Of a DNA stretch of 64,000 bases, positions 27,158 to 35,868 are shown piece after piece. The stretch spans positions 62,001-126,000 of the forward strand of contig VBLC01000040.1 in assembly GCA_005879315.1 (NCBI GenBank), given 5' to 3'. The translations under genes were made by a program, and so were the position numbers. This DNA comes from Deltaproteobacteria bacterium (GTDB lineage: Bacteria; Myxococcota; Myxococcia; Myxococcales; 40CM-4-68-19). Numbering within the stretch: the first letter of the stretch is position 1; every line of letters begins with the position of its first letter. Below the pieces are notes generated by a model, which was not told where the DNA came from, did no database searches, and was given only the letters and a program-made list of their open reading frames with translations.

Positions 27158-28240
27158 ATGGCTGAACAGCTCGCACCTCCCGCGAAGTCCTCTGGCCCGA
27201 TGGGCGCGTACGCCAAGAACGTGCGCGACACCGCCAAGAGCTTCTGGGAAGGCATGAGCATCACGCTCAGCTACATGTTCCGGAAGCCGATCACGACGCA
27301 GTATCCGGACCGGGTGGGCGTGCCGGTGCGCGACACCATCCCGGCGCGCTACCGCGGCTTCCTCGAAGTGGACATGGACATCTGCACGGCCTGCCTGGCC
27401 TGCGAGCGCGCCTGTCCCATCGCGGTCATCAACATCGACGTCGTCAAAGGCGATGGAAAGACCCGCCCCAAGCTCAACATGGAGCGGTTCGACATCGACA
27501 TCGGCAAGTGCATGTACTGCGGATTGTGCGTCGAGCCCTGCCCGACCGGCGCCATCCAGCACACCCGCGAGTTCGAAGGCGCCGTCATGCACTTCGACAA
27601 CCTGACGCTGCGCTTCGTGCCCGACCCGACCAACCCCATCCCGGCCTACAAGGTCCCGAAAGGCTCCGACGCATTCCCGCGCCGGCCGCTCGGCGAGATC
27701 ACCCGCAAGCTGATCAAGGCCTGGGACGCGCCGCCGCCGCCCTTCCCCTCGATGGAGGAGGCAGCGAAGGCGAAGGAACACGGCGCGCCCAAGGAGGGCG
27801 GGCTCGATCCCTCCGCGATGGGCCGGCAGCTCGCCGCCAAGGCTCTCTCCGTCAAGGAGGACAAGCCCAAGCTGCAGAAGGTGCTGGAAGAGGCCATGGC
27901 CGGCACCGACTGCGGCGATTGCGGCTATCCCGACTGCTTCGGCTATTCGAACGCCATCGCGCAGGGCAAGGATACCGCGACCGACAAATGCGCTCCGGGC
28001 GGCGCCGATTCGAAGGCGATGCTGGAGACCATTCTCGTCACGCTCAAGACCGGCGCCGTTCCCGCCCCAGCCACGCCCGCAGCCGGCGCCGTTCCCGCCC
28101 CGGCCACGCCCGCAGCAGCCGCCTCTCCAGCGCCGCCAGCCGAGGCGAAACCCGAAGCTCCCGCAGCTCCCGAAGCTCCGGCGAGCCCGCCGCCCGCGCA
28201 GGACGAGATCCCGCTGGGCACCAAGCCTCCTCCGAAGTAG
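27158..28240 (+). CDS. nuoI: NuoI fused to an RnfB-like FeS domain and Pro/Ala tail
   Basis: The first 195 residues are a complete NuoI with two [4Fe-4S] motifs, CTACLACERACP and CMYCGLCVEPCP. A linker follows, then CGDCGYPDCFGYSNAIAQGK with a fourth Cys in TDKCAPGG. This C-x2-C-x4-C-x(16)-C spacing is that of the FeS domain (PF04060) in RnfB and corrinoid Fe-S proteins. The last 60 residues are Pro/Ala-rich and contain a tandem repeat. At 360 residues it is twice the usual NuoI. The extra cluster could be another electron entry or relay point, which matters because this operon lacks E, F and G. The fusion is seen directly; its function is inferred. Confidence 0.88.
   Translation: MAEQLAPPAKSSGPMGAYAKNVRDTAKSFWEGMSITLSYMFRKPITTQYPDRVGVPVRDTIPARYRGFLEVDMDICTACLACERACPIAVINIDVVKGDGKTRPKLNMERFDIDIGKCMYCGLCVEPCPTGAIQHTREFEGAVMHFDNLTLRFVPDPTNPIPAYKVPKGSDAFPRRPLGEITRKLIKAWDAPPPPFPSMEEAAKAKEHGAPKEGGLDPSAMGRQLAAKALSVKEDKPKLQKVLEEAMAGTDCGDCGYPDCFGYSNAIAQGKDTATDKCAPGGADSKAMLETILVTLKTGAVPAPATPAAGAVPAPATPAAAASPAPPAEAKPEAPAAPEAPASPPPAQDEIPLGTKPPPK
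28052..28117 (+). repeat. Two-copy 33-bp in-frame tandem repeat in nuoI tail
   Basis: Two adjacent 33-base units, 28052-28084 and 28085-28117, differ at two positions and encode an 11-residue Pro/Ala unit (GAVPAPATPAA). This is probably a slippage expansion of a disordered tail and may vary in length between strains. Confidence 0.8.
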
Positions 28241-28252
28241 AGTGCGCCGCCC

Positions 28253-29092
28253 ATGGCCAGCTCCAACCTGCGCGCGTATCTCGTGCGCCTCGCGGTCCTT
28301 CTCGCGGGTCTGTTTCTCCTGGCGGGCGCGGGGCTCCTGCACCGCTTCGCGCAGCTCCCCACTGCGCTGACGCTGCTCGCGCAGTACCTGGGCATGGTGG
28401 GCATCCTCTGGGGGCTGAACGCCTTCTTCTTCCGCCGCGTGCCGCTCACCGGGGTGGTGCTGTTCGTCTTCTCTGGCGCGGCCTTCGGCGTGCTCTTCTT
28501 TCTCGGCTTCGTCCTCCAGGAAATCGTCGGACCCTGGCTGATCGACTCGGCCGGCCGCTTCATCGGCCTGGTGCGCCTCACCGATCTGATCTTCTACGCC
28601 TTCGCCCTGATGACGGTCCTGGGCGCGGCCGGCTGCGCCTTCTCGGGCAACATCATCTACTCGGCCTGGTCGCTGCTCTTCGCCTTCATGGGCGTGGCCG
28701 GGCTCTACGTCTTTCTCGGCGCTGATTTCCCGGCGGTGGCGCAGGTGCTCATCTACGTGGGCGGCATCCTCGTCCTCATCCTCTTCGCCATCATGCTCAC
28801 CAAGCAGATCGGCGAGGACCCCAAGCTGACCAACGCGCACCTCGCGCTCCCGGTGGGCGGCGCTCTGGGCGCGGTCACGGTGGGCACGCTCTCGTACATG
28901 GCAGTGATGGCGCCCTGGAAGGTTGTGGCCGCACCCAGCTACCAGCCGGTGAGCGCCGCGCTGGGCGTCGCCTTCTTGACCGACTATCTCTTGCCCTTCG
29001 AAGTCGTGTCGGTGGTCCTGCTCGCGGCGCTGGTCGGCGCGGTGGTGATCGCGCGCAAGGAGATCAAGGAGACTTCGGACCAGCCGATATGA
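28253..29092 (+). CDS. nuoJ: NADH-quinone oxidoreductase subunit J with N-terminal extension
   Basis: Residues from about 115 on are a normal NuoJ: LIFYAFALMTVLGAAGCAF, then FVGGILVLILFAIML-like (VYVGGILVLILFAIMLT region) and further helices. The first roughly 110 residues add about three more hydrophobic helices not present in usual 170-200-residue NuoJ proteins. I do not recognise the extension. It may be an accessory membrane domain fused to the subunit. The stop overlaps the nuoK ATG (ATGA). Confidence 0.88.
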   Translation: MASSNLRAYLVRLAVLLAGLFLLAGAGLLHRFAQLPTALTLLAQYLGMVGILWGLNAFFFRRVPLTGVVLFVFSGAAFGVLFFLGFVLQEIVGPWLIDSAGRFIGLVRLTDLIFYAFALMTVLGAAGCAFSGNIIYSAWSLLFAFMGVAGLYVFLGADFPAVAQVLIYVGGILVLILFAIMLTKQIGEDPKLTNAHLALPVGGALGAVTVGTLSYMAVMAPWKVVAAPSYQPVSAALGVAFLTDYLLPFEVVSVVLLAALVGAVVIARKEIKETSDQPI

Positions 29093-29406
29093 CCAGCATC
29101 GGATTGCCCCATTTCCTCATCGTCGGCGCCGCTCTCTTCGCGCTGGGGATGATCACGGTGGTCACGCGGCGCAACGCCGTCGGCATCCTCATGGGCGTCG
29201 AGCTCATCTTGAATGCCGCCAACGTCAACTTCATCGCCTTCAACCATTATGTCGAAGGCCCCGGCAAGGTGACCGGCCAGGTCTTCTCCATCTTCGTCAT
29301 CGTGCTGGCGGCGGCGGAGGCGGCGGTGGGGCTCGCCATCGTCCTCGCCATCTATCAGACCTTCCGCACCATCGACGTGCAGGAGACCGACACGCTTCGC
29401 CAATAG
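29089..29406 (+). CDS. nuoK: NADH-quinone oxidoreductase subunit K
   Basis: The 105-residue protein has three helices with the conserved membrane glutamates, in GVELILNAANVNFIAF and AAAEAAVGLAIVLAIY. NuoK is related to MrpC and helps carry protons. Size and pattern are canonical. It overlaps nuoJ by 4 bases and precedes nuoL by 4. Confidence 0.94.
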   Translation: MTSIGLPHFLIVGAALFALGMITVVTRRNAVGILMGVELILNAANVNFIAFNHYVEGPGKVTGQVFSIFVIVLAAAEAAVGLAIVLAIYQTFRTIDVQETDTLRQ

Positions 29407-29410
29407 CTCC

Positions 29411-31789
29411 ATGGAACACGCCGACAACATCGCTCGCGCCATCGAGGTGAGCTGGCTCTGGCTCATCCCCGCCTTCCCGCTCCTCGGCGCGGCCCTCAAC
29501 GGCCTCTTCGGCGCGCGGCTGCAGAAGCGCTACGGCAAGCCCGCGGTGCACACCATCGCGGTCGGCGCCATGGTGCTCTCCTGCCTCGTCGCCGAAGCCG
29601 TCCTCTGGGGAAAGATCTTCGGCGCCGCGCCCTCCGATCGCTTCCTGGAAAATCATCTCTGGACGATGTGGCAGTCGGGCGCGCTCAAGGTGGACCTGAG
29701 CTTCGGCATCGACCCTCTCGGCATGGTGATGACGATGATCGTCACCCACGTCGCGACGCTCATCCACGTCTATTCCGTCGGCTACATGGCCGACGAACCG
29801 TCCTACTGGCGCTTCTTCTTCTGGCTCAACCTCTTCGTCTTCGCGATGCTGCTTCTGGTGATGGGCAGCAACTTCCTCGTCATGTTCTTCGGCTGGGAGG
29901 GAGTGGGCCTCTGCAGCTGGGGGCTGATCGCTTTCTGGTACACCGATCTGGAGAAGGCGAAGGCGGGCTTCAAGGCATTCATCGTCAACCGCTTCGGCGA
30001 CTTCGGCTTCATCATCGGGCTGTTCATCCTCTTCTGGTCGCTGAGCGGCAGCTGGTCGTCCAGCGGCAAGTACCTTCCCGAGCGTCGCCTGTCCGGCCGC
30101 GTCCTCGGCACCTTCGCCGAGCCGGCCCGCCTCTCGCAGAACGGCGTCCGGCTGGGCCCGACCGTCGAGTTCCGCGAGCTGCGCAACCAGGTCGTCGACG
30201 AGAAGAGCGGCGTGGCCGAGCGCCTCTCGCACATGCAGCTCTGGGGCGTGCCGGTCCTGGCGCTGATCTGCATCCTCTTCTTCGTCGGCGCGGCGGGAAA
30301 AAGCGCGCAGATTCCCCTCTACGTCTGGCTCCCGGACGCGATGGCCGGACCAACGCCCGTCTCGGCGCTGATCCACGCGGCGACGATGGTCACCGCCGGC
30401 GTCTACATGGTGGCGCGGCTCAACTTCCTTTTCGCGCTGAGCAGCGCGGCGATGAGCGTGGTGGCTTGCATCGGCGTCCTCACCGCGCTCTTCGCCGCCT
30501 CGATCGGCTTCTTCCAGTACGACATCAAGAAAGTCCTCGCTTACAGCACCGTCAGCCAGCTCGGCTTCATGTTCATCGGCGTCGGAGTGGGCGCCTACTG
30601 GGCGGGAATCTTCCATCTGATGACGCACGCCTTCTTCAAGGCCTGCCTCTTCCTCGGCAGCGGCAGCGTCATCCTCGCCTGCCACCACGAGCAGGACATG
30701 CGCAAGATGGGCGGTCTGGCGAAGTACACGCCCATCACCCGCTGGACCTATCTGATCGCCTGCGTCACCATCGCCGGCTTCCCGGTGGCGAGCGCCTTCT
30801 ATTCCAAGGACGAGATCCTCTGGAAGGCGTGGACGGCGGGCTCGCTCGCGGCGCCCTGGCTGGGCCAGGCGATCTATCTGGTGGGCGCGATCGCCGCGCT
30901 CGGCACCAGCTACTACATGTTCCGCTCCTATTACATGACCTTCACCGGCGAGTACCGCGGCGGGAGCGGCCACAAGGACAAGGAGCGCCTCGAGGACCCT
31001 CACTCCATGGCCGCGCACGTGCACGCCCACGCCTCAGCCCTGGCTCACGGAGAGGACGGCGCGCAGGTCGCGGCCAGCACCCAGCCGCACCAGCACGACG
31101 CCTCGCACGGCGCGGGGCCCGATCCGCATCACGGCGGCGTGCCGCACGAGTCGCCGAAGAGCATGACCTACGTGCTGATCGCGCTCGCCGCCGCGTCGAT
31201 CCTCGCTGGATTCATCTTCGGATTGCCTTCCGCCTGGACCGGGCAGGAACCGCTCCTCGAGCGCTTCCTCGCGCCGAGCCTCCCCGCGGCCGAGCTGGTG
31301 AAATTCCACGAGGAGCCGCACGCGACCGAATTCCTCTTCCAGTTGGTCGGCGGCGTCGTCATCGCCGGCGGCGGCTGGCTGGTCGCGCGCATCCTCTACA
31401 AGGATGCGCGCAGCACCGCTCCGGCGCGCCTCAAGGAAATGTTCCCGCGCGTCTGGGCGCTCGTCTACAACAAGTACTACGTCGACGAGATCTACCAGGC
31501 CACCGTCGTGCGCGGCGCGCTCCTGCTCGACCGGGTCGCTTACTGGTTCGACCAGAACGTCATCGACAGCCTGGTCAACTTCATCGCCCTGCTCGGCCGC
31601 GCCGTCGCCTACTTCGACAAGTTCATCGACGAGCACCTCGTCGACGGCGCAGTCAACGGCATCGCGGACTTGACCCTCAACGGCGGCCGCGCGCTCCGGC
31701 GGCTGCAGACCGGCCACATCCAGTCCTACCTCTACGGAGCGCTGGGCGGCGCAATCGCCTTCGTCATCCTCCAGTACGTCATCCGATAA
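29411..31789 (+). CDS. nuoL: NADH-quinone oxidoreductase subunit L with long inserts
   Basis: This antiporter-like subunit has FFGWEGVGLCSWGLIAFW, the helix VWLPDAMAGPTPVSALIHAA and FFKACLFLGSGSV. At 792 residues it exceeds the usual 610-690. One insert at about residues 217-273 is polar. A second at about 534-583 is very His-rich, with ten His in about 50 residues (segments HVHAHA, QPHQHD, PHHGG). The lateral helix and final helix follow. The inserts lie in loops between helices; the His-rich one could bind metal, which is inference. Confidence 0.93.
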   Translation: MEHADNIARAIEVSWLWLIPAFPLLGAALNGLFGARLQKRYGKPAVHTIAVGAMVLSCLVAEAVLWGKIFGAAPSDRFLENHLWTMWQSGALKVDLSFGIDPLGMVMTMIVTHVATLIHVYSVGYMADEPSYWRFFFWLNLFVFAMLLLVMGSNFLVMFFGWEGVGLCSWGLIAFWYTDLEKAKAGFKAFIVNRFGDFGFIIGLFILFWSLSGSWSSSGKYLPERRLSGRVLGTFAEPARLSQNGVRLGPTVEFRELRNQVVDEKSGVAERLSHMQLWGVPVLALICILFFVGAAGKSAQIPLYVWLPDAMAGPTPVSALIHAATMVTAGVYMVARLNFLFALSSAAMSVVACIGVLTALFAASIGFFQYDIKKVLAYSTVSQLGFMFIGVGVGAYWAGIFHLMTHAFFKACLFLGSGSVILACHHEQDMRKMGGLAKYTPITRWTYLIACVTIAGFPVASAFYSKDEILWKAWTAGSLAAPWLGQAIYLVGAIAALGTSYYMFRSYYMTFTGEYRGGSGHKDKERLEDPHSMAAHVHAHASALAHGEDGAQVAASTQPHQHDASHGAGPDPHHGGVPHESPKSMTYVLIALAAASILAGFIFGLPSAWTGQEPLLERFLAPSLPAAELVKFHEEPHATEFLFQLVGGVVIAGGGWLVARILYKDARSTAPARLKEMFPRVWALVYNKYYVDEIYQATVVRGALLLDRVAYWFDQNVIDSLVNFIALLGRAVAYFDKFIDEHLVDGAVNGIADLTLNGGRALRRLQTGHIQSYLYGALGGAIAFVILQYVIR

Positions 31790-31793
31790 TCCA

Positions 31794-33392
31794 ATGGATC
31801 ATCCGACCACATCGACAATCCTCAGCTGGATGACTTTCCTGCCGCTCATCGGCGCGGCGCTCATCCTCTGCGTCGTCGGCCTGCGCGCCAGCGGGCTCGT
31901 GCCAAAAGCGATGGCCGACCAGATCCACCGCGTCATCGCGCTCGCCGCCTCGAGCGCGGTGCTGGTGCTCGCCTTCGTGCTCTGGCGCGGGTTCGATCCG
32001 GACAATCCCGGGGTGCAATTCGTCCAGCACGCCCGCTGGATCACCGCCTACAACATCGAATACTTCGTCGGCGTCGACGGCATCTCCATCACGCTGATCA
32101 TGCTCACCGCGCTGATCAGCTTCATCGCCACCATCGCCTCGATGCCCTGGTGGCCGGGCAATGCGCACCTCGACGAGCACCACTTCACCCAGCGCGGCGT
32201 CGCCGGGTACATGGCGATGCTGCTCATCCTGCAGACGGGCATGATGGGGGTCTTCGTCGCGCTCGACATGTTCCTCTTCTACGTCTTCTGGGAAGTGATG
32301 CTCCTGCCCATGTACTTCCTCATCGGCATCTGGGGCGGCTCGCGCAAGGAGTACGCCGCGATCAAGTTCTTCCTCTACACCCTGGCGGGCTCGGTCCTGA
32401 TGCTGCTCGCCATCATCGGCCTCTACTTCAACGGCCCACAGGAGGTCGTCGACGGCCGGCTGGTCCACTCCTTCAACATCCTGAAGATGGCGCAGTGGGG
32501 CCGCGCGGGCGGATACCTCGCGGCGCCGCTGGTCCTCGGCTTCACTTTCGTGCGCGCTGCCTGGATCGCGCTGTTCATCGGATTCGCGATCAAGATCCCC
32601 ATGTTCCCCTTCCATACCTGGCTGCCCGACGCGCACGTCGAGGCGCCCACGCCCATCTCCGTCATCCTCGCCGGCATCCTGCTCAAGATGGGCATCTACG
32701 GCATCCTCAGAGTCAATTTCGCCATCTTGCCGCAGGCGACCAAATGGGCCGCGCCGGCGATGGCCACGTTCGGCGCCATCAACATTGTCTACGCCGCCTT
32801 CGTCTGCCTGGCGCAGAAGGATCTCAAGCGGATGATCGCCTACTCGTCGGTTTCCCACATGGGCTTCTGCCTGTTGGGCATGAGCGCCTTCACCCAGCAG
32901 GGGATCGACGGCGCCGTCTTGAATCTCTGGACGCATGGATTGATCAGCCCGATGCTCTTCCTCATCGCCGGCGTGATCTACGACCGCGCCCACCACCGCA
33001 ACATCGAAGGCTTCGGCGGGTTGGCCCAGCAGGTCCCCGAGTACGCCGGGCTGATGGGCCTGGCCTTCTTCGCCTCGCTCGGTCTGCCGGGCCTGTGCGG
33101 CTTCGTCAGCGAGTTCACCGTCTTCCTCGGCTCGCTCGTGCGCTGGCAGACCCTGACCATCCTCAGCGCCGTCAGCGTGATCGTCACCGCCGCGTACTAT
33201 CTCTGGGCCATCCAGCGGATGATGCTCGGCAAGCTCAATCCGCAGTACAGCACGCTGCCCGACGTCAACTGGCGCGAGCGCCTCACCCTCTATCCCTTGG
33301 GCGCTTTGATCATCGTCTTCGGCTTCTATCCCCAGGCCATCTTCACGCTGATCGAAGGCTCGCTGAGAAACCTCCTCCTGCCTTTGCAATGA
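31794..33392 (+). CDS. nuoM: NADH-quinone oxidoreductase subunit M
   Basis: The 532-residue antiporter-like subunit has FYVFWEVMLLPMYFLIGIWGG with the key Glu, PFHTWLPDAHVEAPTPISVILA and AYSSVSHMGFCLLG. It provides one of the proton channels of complex I. Length is normal. The stop overlaps the nuoN ATG. Confidence 0.94.
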   Translation: MDHPTTSTILSWMTFLPLIGAALILCVVGLRASGLVPKAMADQIHRVIALAASSAVLVLAFVLWRGFDPDNPGVQFVQHARWITAYNIEYFVGVDGISITLIMLTALISFIATIASMPWWPGNAHLDEHHFTQRGVAGYMAMLLILQTGMMGVFVALDMFLFYVFWEVMLLPMYFLIGIWGGSRKEYAAIKFFLYTLAGSVLMLLAIIGLYFNGPQEVVDGRLVHSFNILKMAQWGRAGGYLAAPLVLGFTFVRAAWIALFIGFAIKIPMFPFHTWLPDAHVEAPTPISVILAGILLKMGIYGILRVNFAILPQATKWAAPAMATFGAINIVYAAFVCLAQKDLKRMIAYSSVSHMGFCLLGMSAFTQQGIDGAVLNLWTHGLISPMLFLIAGVIYDRAHHRNIEGFGGLAQQVPEYAGLMGLAFFASLGLPGLCGFVSEFTVFLGSLVRWQTLTILSAVSVIVTAAYYLWAIQRMMLGKLNPQYSTLPDVNWRERLTLYPLGALIIVFGFYPQAIFTLIEGSLRNLLLPLQ

Positions 33393-34924
33393 ACAACATC
33401 CACTCGCTGCGGTTCTTCTGGCCGGAAAGCGTCCTCACCGTCGCGGTGCTGGCGATGTTGGTGCAGGACCTCTTGGTGCGACGCAGCCCGCGGCGCGTGG
33501 GCTTGCTGACCATCGGCGCTCTCTTCTGGCTGGCGCTGACCGCACTCGCCACCTGGAGGACGCCCTGGGGGAACTTCCCCATCTTCGGCGGCCTCCTGGT
33601 GCACGACCCGCTGCGGATCTTCTTCGCCTGGCTCTTCCTCGCCGCCGCGCTGCTCACCGTCGTCATCGTCCCCCGCAGCAAGGAGATCTCCAGCGCGCGG
33701 CTGGGCGAATTCTTCGCGCTACTCTTCGCTCTCTTGCTCGGCATGTACCTGATGGCGAGCGCGGCCGATCTGCTGCTCATCTACCTGAGCATCGAGACGG
33801 TCTCGCTGGTCAGCTACGTGCTCACCGGCTTCCAGCGCGGCAGGCGCCGCGCCAACGAGGCGGCGCTCAAGTACGTCATCTACGGCGGCGTCGCCTCCGG
33901 CATCATGCTCTACGGGATCAGCATCCTCTACGGACTGTTCGGGACGACGCGCGTCGCCGGCGAGGGCGGGATCGGCGCGCAGCTGGCCGACGTCACCAGC
34001 CGTCTCTTTCTCGCCCACGCCTTCGGCGGCCAGCCCGCGGCGCAGCTGGCGCTCGTGGTCGCGGTCGTCTTCCTTCTCGCCGGCGTCGGCTACAAGATCG
34101 CCGCGGTCCCCTTCCACATGTGGTCGCCCGACGTGTACGAGGGCGCGCCGACGCCGTTCACCGCCTTCCTCTCGGTCGGACCCAAGGCGGCCGGATTCGC
34201 CGTGGCCATCCGCTTCTTCTTCGCCGCTTTCGAGCGGCAGCTGCCGGGCGGCGGCTACGCCCAGGTCGGCGACCTCCCCTGGCCCGCCATCATCGGGATC
34301 ATCAGCGCGATCAGCATGACCCTGGGGAACCTCACCGCCATCGTCCAGTCGAACGTCAAGCGGCTCCTGGCGTACAGCTCCATCGCCCACGCCGGATATC
34401 TCTTGATGGGCCTCGCTGCGGCCAGCACCGCCGGGGTGCAGTCGATCCTCATCTATCTCATCATCTACGTGCTGATGAACGTGGGCGCTTTCCTCGTCGT
34501 CATCGCCGTCTCGCGCGAGACGGGCGGCGAGGACATCAAGGACTTTCGCGGTCTCGGCACGCGCGCTCCCATCGCCGCATTGGCGCTGGTCATCTTTCTC
34601 TTCAGCCTGACGGGAATCCCGCCCTTTGCCGGCTTCATCGGCAAGTACCTCATCTTTGCCGCGGTGGTGCAGCGGGGCGGTTTCTGGAACGTGCTGCTGG
34701 CGGTGATCGGCGTCCTCAACAGCGCCATCTCGCTCTTCTATTACGCGCGGCTGATCAAGGCGATGTACCTCGAGGAGGCGATCGACCAGCGCCCCTTCCG
34801 GGTGCCCGCGGTCTACACCGGCGTTCTCGTCGCGCTGGCGGTGCCGAACAGCTTCCTCATCTTCTACTGGACGCCGCTGGTGCGCTGGGCGGCTGCGGCC
34901 TTCGGCGGCTCGCCATCGTCATAG
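33389..34924 (+). CDS. nuoN: NADH-quinone oxidoreductase subunit N
   Basis: The ATG at 33389 overlaps the nuoM TGA and gives 511 residues; longer frames are read through nuoM and rejected. Hallmarks are LLIYLSIETVSLVSYVL, PFHMWSPDVYEGAPTPFTAFLS and LLAYSSIAHAGYLLMG. It is the last gene of the operon. No clear terminator follows in the 230-base gap. Confidence 0.94.
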   Translation: MNNIHSLRFFWPESVLTVAVLAMLVQDLLVRRSPRRVGLLTIGALFWLALTALATWRTPWGNFPIFGGLLVHDPLRIFFAWLFLAAALLTVVIVPRSKEISSARLGEFFALLFALLLGMYLMASAADLLLIYLSIETVSLVSYVLTGFQRGRRRANEAALKYVIYGGVASGIMLYGISILYGLFGTTRVAGEGGIGAQLADVTSRLFLAHAFGGQPAAQLALVVAVVFLLAGVGYKIAAVPFHMWSPDVYEGAPTPFTAFLSVGPKAAGFAVAIRFFFAAFERQLPGGGYAQVGDLPWPAIIGIISAISMTLGNLTAIVQSNVKRLLAYSSIAHAGYLLMGLAAASTAGVQSILIYLIIYVLMNVGAFLVVIAVSRETGGEDIKDFRGLGTRAPIAALALVIFLFSLTGIPPFAGFIGKYLIFAAVVQRGGFWNVLLAVIGVLNSAISLFYYARLIKAMYLEEAIDQRPFRVPAVYTGVLVALAVPNSFLIFYWTPLVRWAAAAFGGSPSS

Positions 34925-35012
34925 TTCATTCAATGATTCCAGAGAATTACTGCAATGGCCTTTCGTCTCTACAGCCTTTTCCCGATACTGCCGGTGAAAT
35001 CCGGAATCTTTT

Positions 35013-35033
35013 TCAGGGAAGATGAGTCCCTGA
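35013..35033. repeat. Inverted repeat TCAGGGA-N7-TCCCTGA
   Basis: A perfect 7-bp inverted repeat with a 7-base loop sits in the AT-richer 233-base gap between nuoN and the PilZ gene. No T tract follows on either strand, so a simple intrinsic terminator is unlikely. It could be an operator for the gene at 35158. No promoter could be assigned with confidence in this gap. Confidence 0.35.
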
Positions 35034-35157
35034 CAGGACCTTTGACCGAGTCCCCTGTTCATTGCTGCTGCACGGTTGCACATCGCTCCTCGATGGCGAT
35101 GGTGTGTCGCGGCCCAGTCGGGCGTGTGGCTGCGCCCTTGCACTACATCGGCGCCGG

Positions 35158-35868
35158 ATGAGTGTTTCCGCCACCAACCGCTTCCTCCGGTATCAATTCG
35201 ACAGTCCCGCGCAGCTGAGGCGGCACTCGAGGCTGCTCGACGGTCGCCTTCTCTTGTTCTTTCCCGAACAGCGGCCGCGTCTGCCCGAGCGAACCCGGAC
35301 TCTGCTGGAGATCTGCTTCAGCCGATCCAGCCAGCAGGTGGCGCTGCCCGCCACGGTCTACGCTCGCGACATGTACGGCGCGACGCCGGGCATGTGGCTC
35401 GAGCTGCGCGCGCTCAGCGTCGTCGCCGGGCTGCAGTCCGCGCTGGTGGCGCCGCAGCGCAAGCGGCCCCGGCTGGGGATGGATCTGCTCGCCTGGGTGC
35501 AGCGCCCGCAGGGAGCGAGCCTCGCCTGCCCCGTCCTCGACGTCAGCGAAAGCGGCGCGCGCCTCTGGGGTGTGCCGGGCAATCCGCCGCGGCGCAACGA
35601 GGAGCTGATCGTCCGCCTGCCCGACTGCCGCGCCGTTCGCGGGCGCGTGGCCTGGTCACACGGGCGGGAGGTCGGGATCGAGTTCGGTCGCGATGCGCGG
35701 CCCGCGGCGGCGGCCGTCTTCGCCCGCGCCGCAGAGCAGTGGGCCGGCGCGAGCCTGGCGGTTCACGATCGCGCTTGCACCTGCACGAGCGGCGGCGCGC
35801 CGCGCGATCCGCCGCTGAAGCAGCCGGCGCTGAAGCAGCCGGCGCTGCGCTACGGGAAGCCGTCATGA
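35158..35868 (+). CDS. PilZ domain protein
   Basis: The ATG at 35158 is used (236 residues). A PilZ-type domain is suggested at about residues 100-185: RKRPRLGMDLLAW, then DVSESGARLWG, and VRGRVAWSHGREVGIEF. The classical RxxxR plus (D/N)xSxxG pair that binds cyclic-di-GMP is present in relaxed form. The N-terminal 90 residues look like a degenerate second copy. The C-terminus has a tandem ALKQP repeat. It probably receives or structurally mimics c-di-GMP signalling. Its stop overlaps the next ATG. Confidence 0.7.
   Translation: MSVSATNRFLRYQFDSPAQLRRHSRLLDGRLLLFFPEQRPRLPERTRTLLEICFSRSSQQVALPATVYARDMYGATPGMWLELRALSVVAGLQSALVAPQRKRPRLGMDLLAWVQRPQGASLACPVLDVSESGARLWGVPGNPPRRNEELIVRLPDCRAVRGRVAWSHGREVGIEFGRDARPAAAAVFARAAEQWAGASLAVHDRACTCTSGGAPRDPPLKQPALKQPALRYGKPS

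Noticed and set aside
25829-28840. Very long open frame (1003 codons) on the minus strand opposite nuoH-nuoJ
   Set aside because: It is a GC-bias shadow. Its sequence is Asp/Glu/Arg/His-rich without domains, and the plus-strand genes are certain complex I subunits.
31779-33389. Long minus-strand frame opposite nuoM
   Set aside because: Same shadow pattern; nuoM on the plus strand is full length and canonical.
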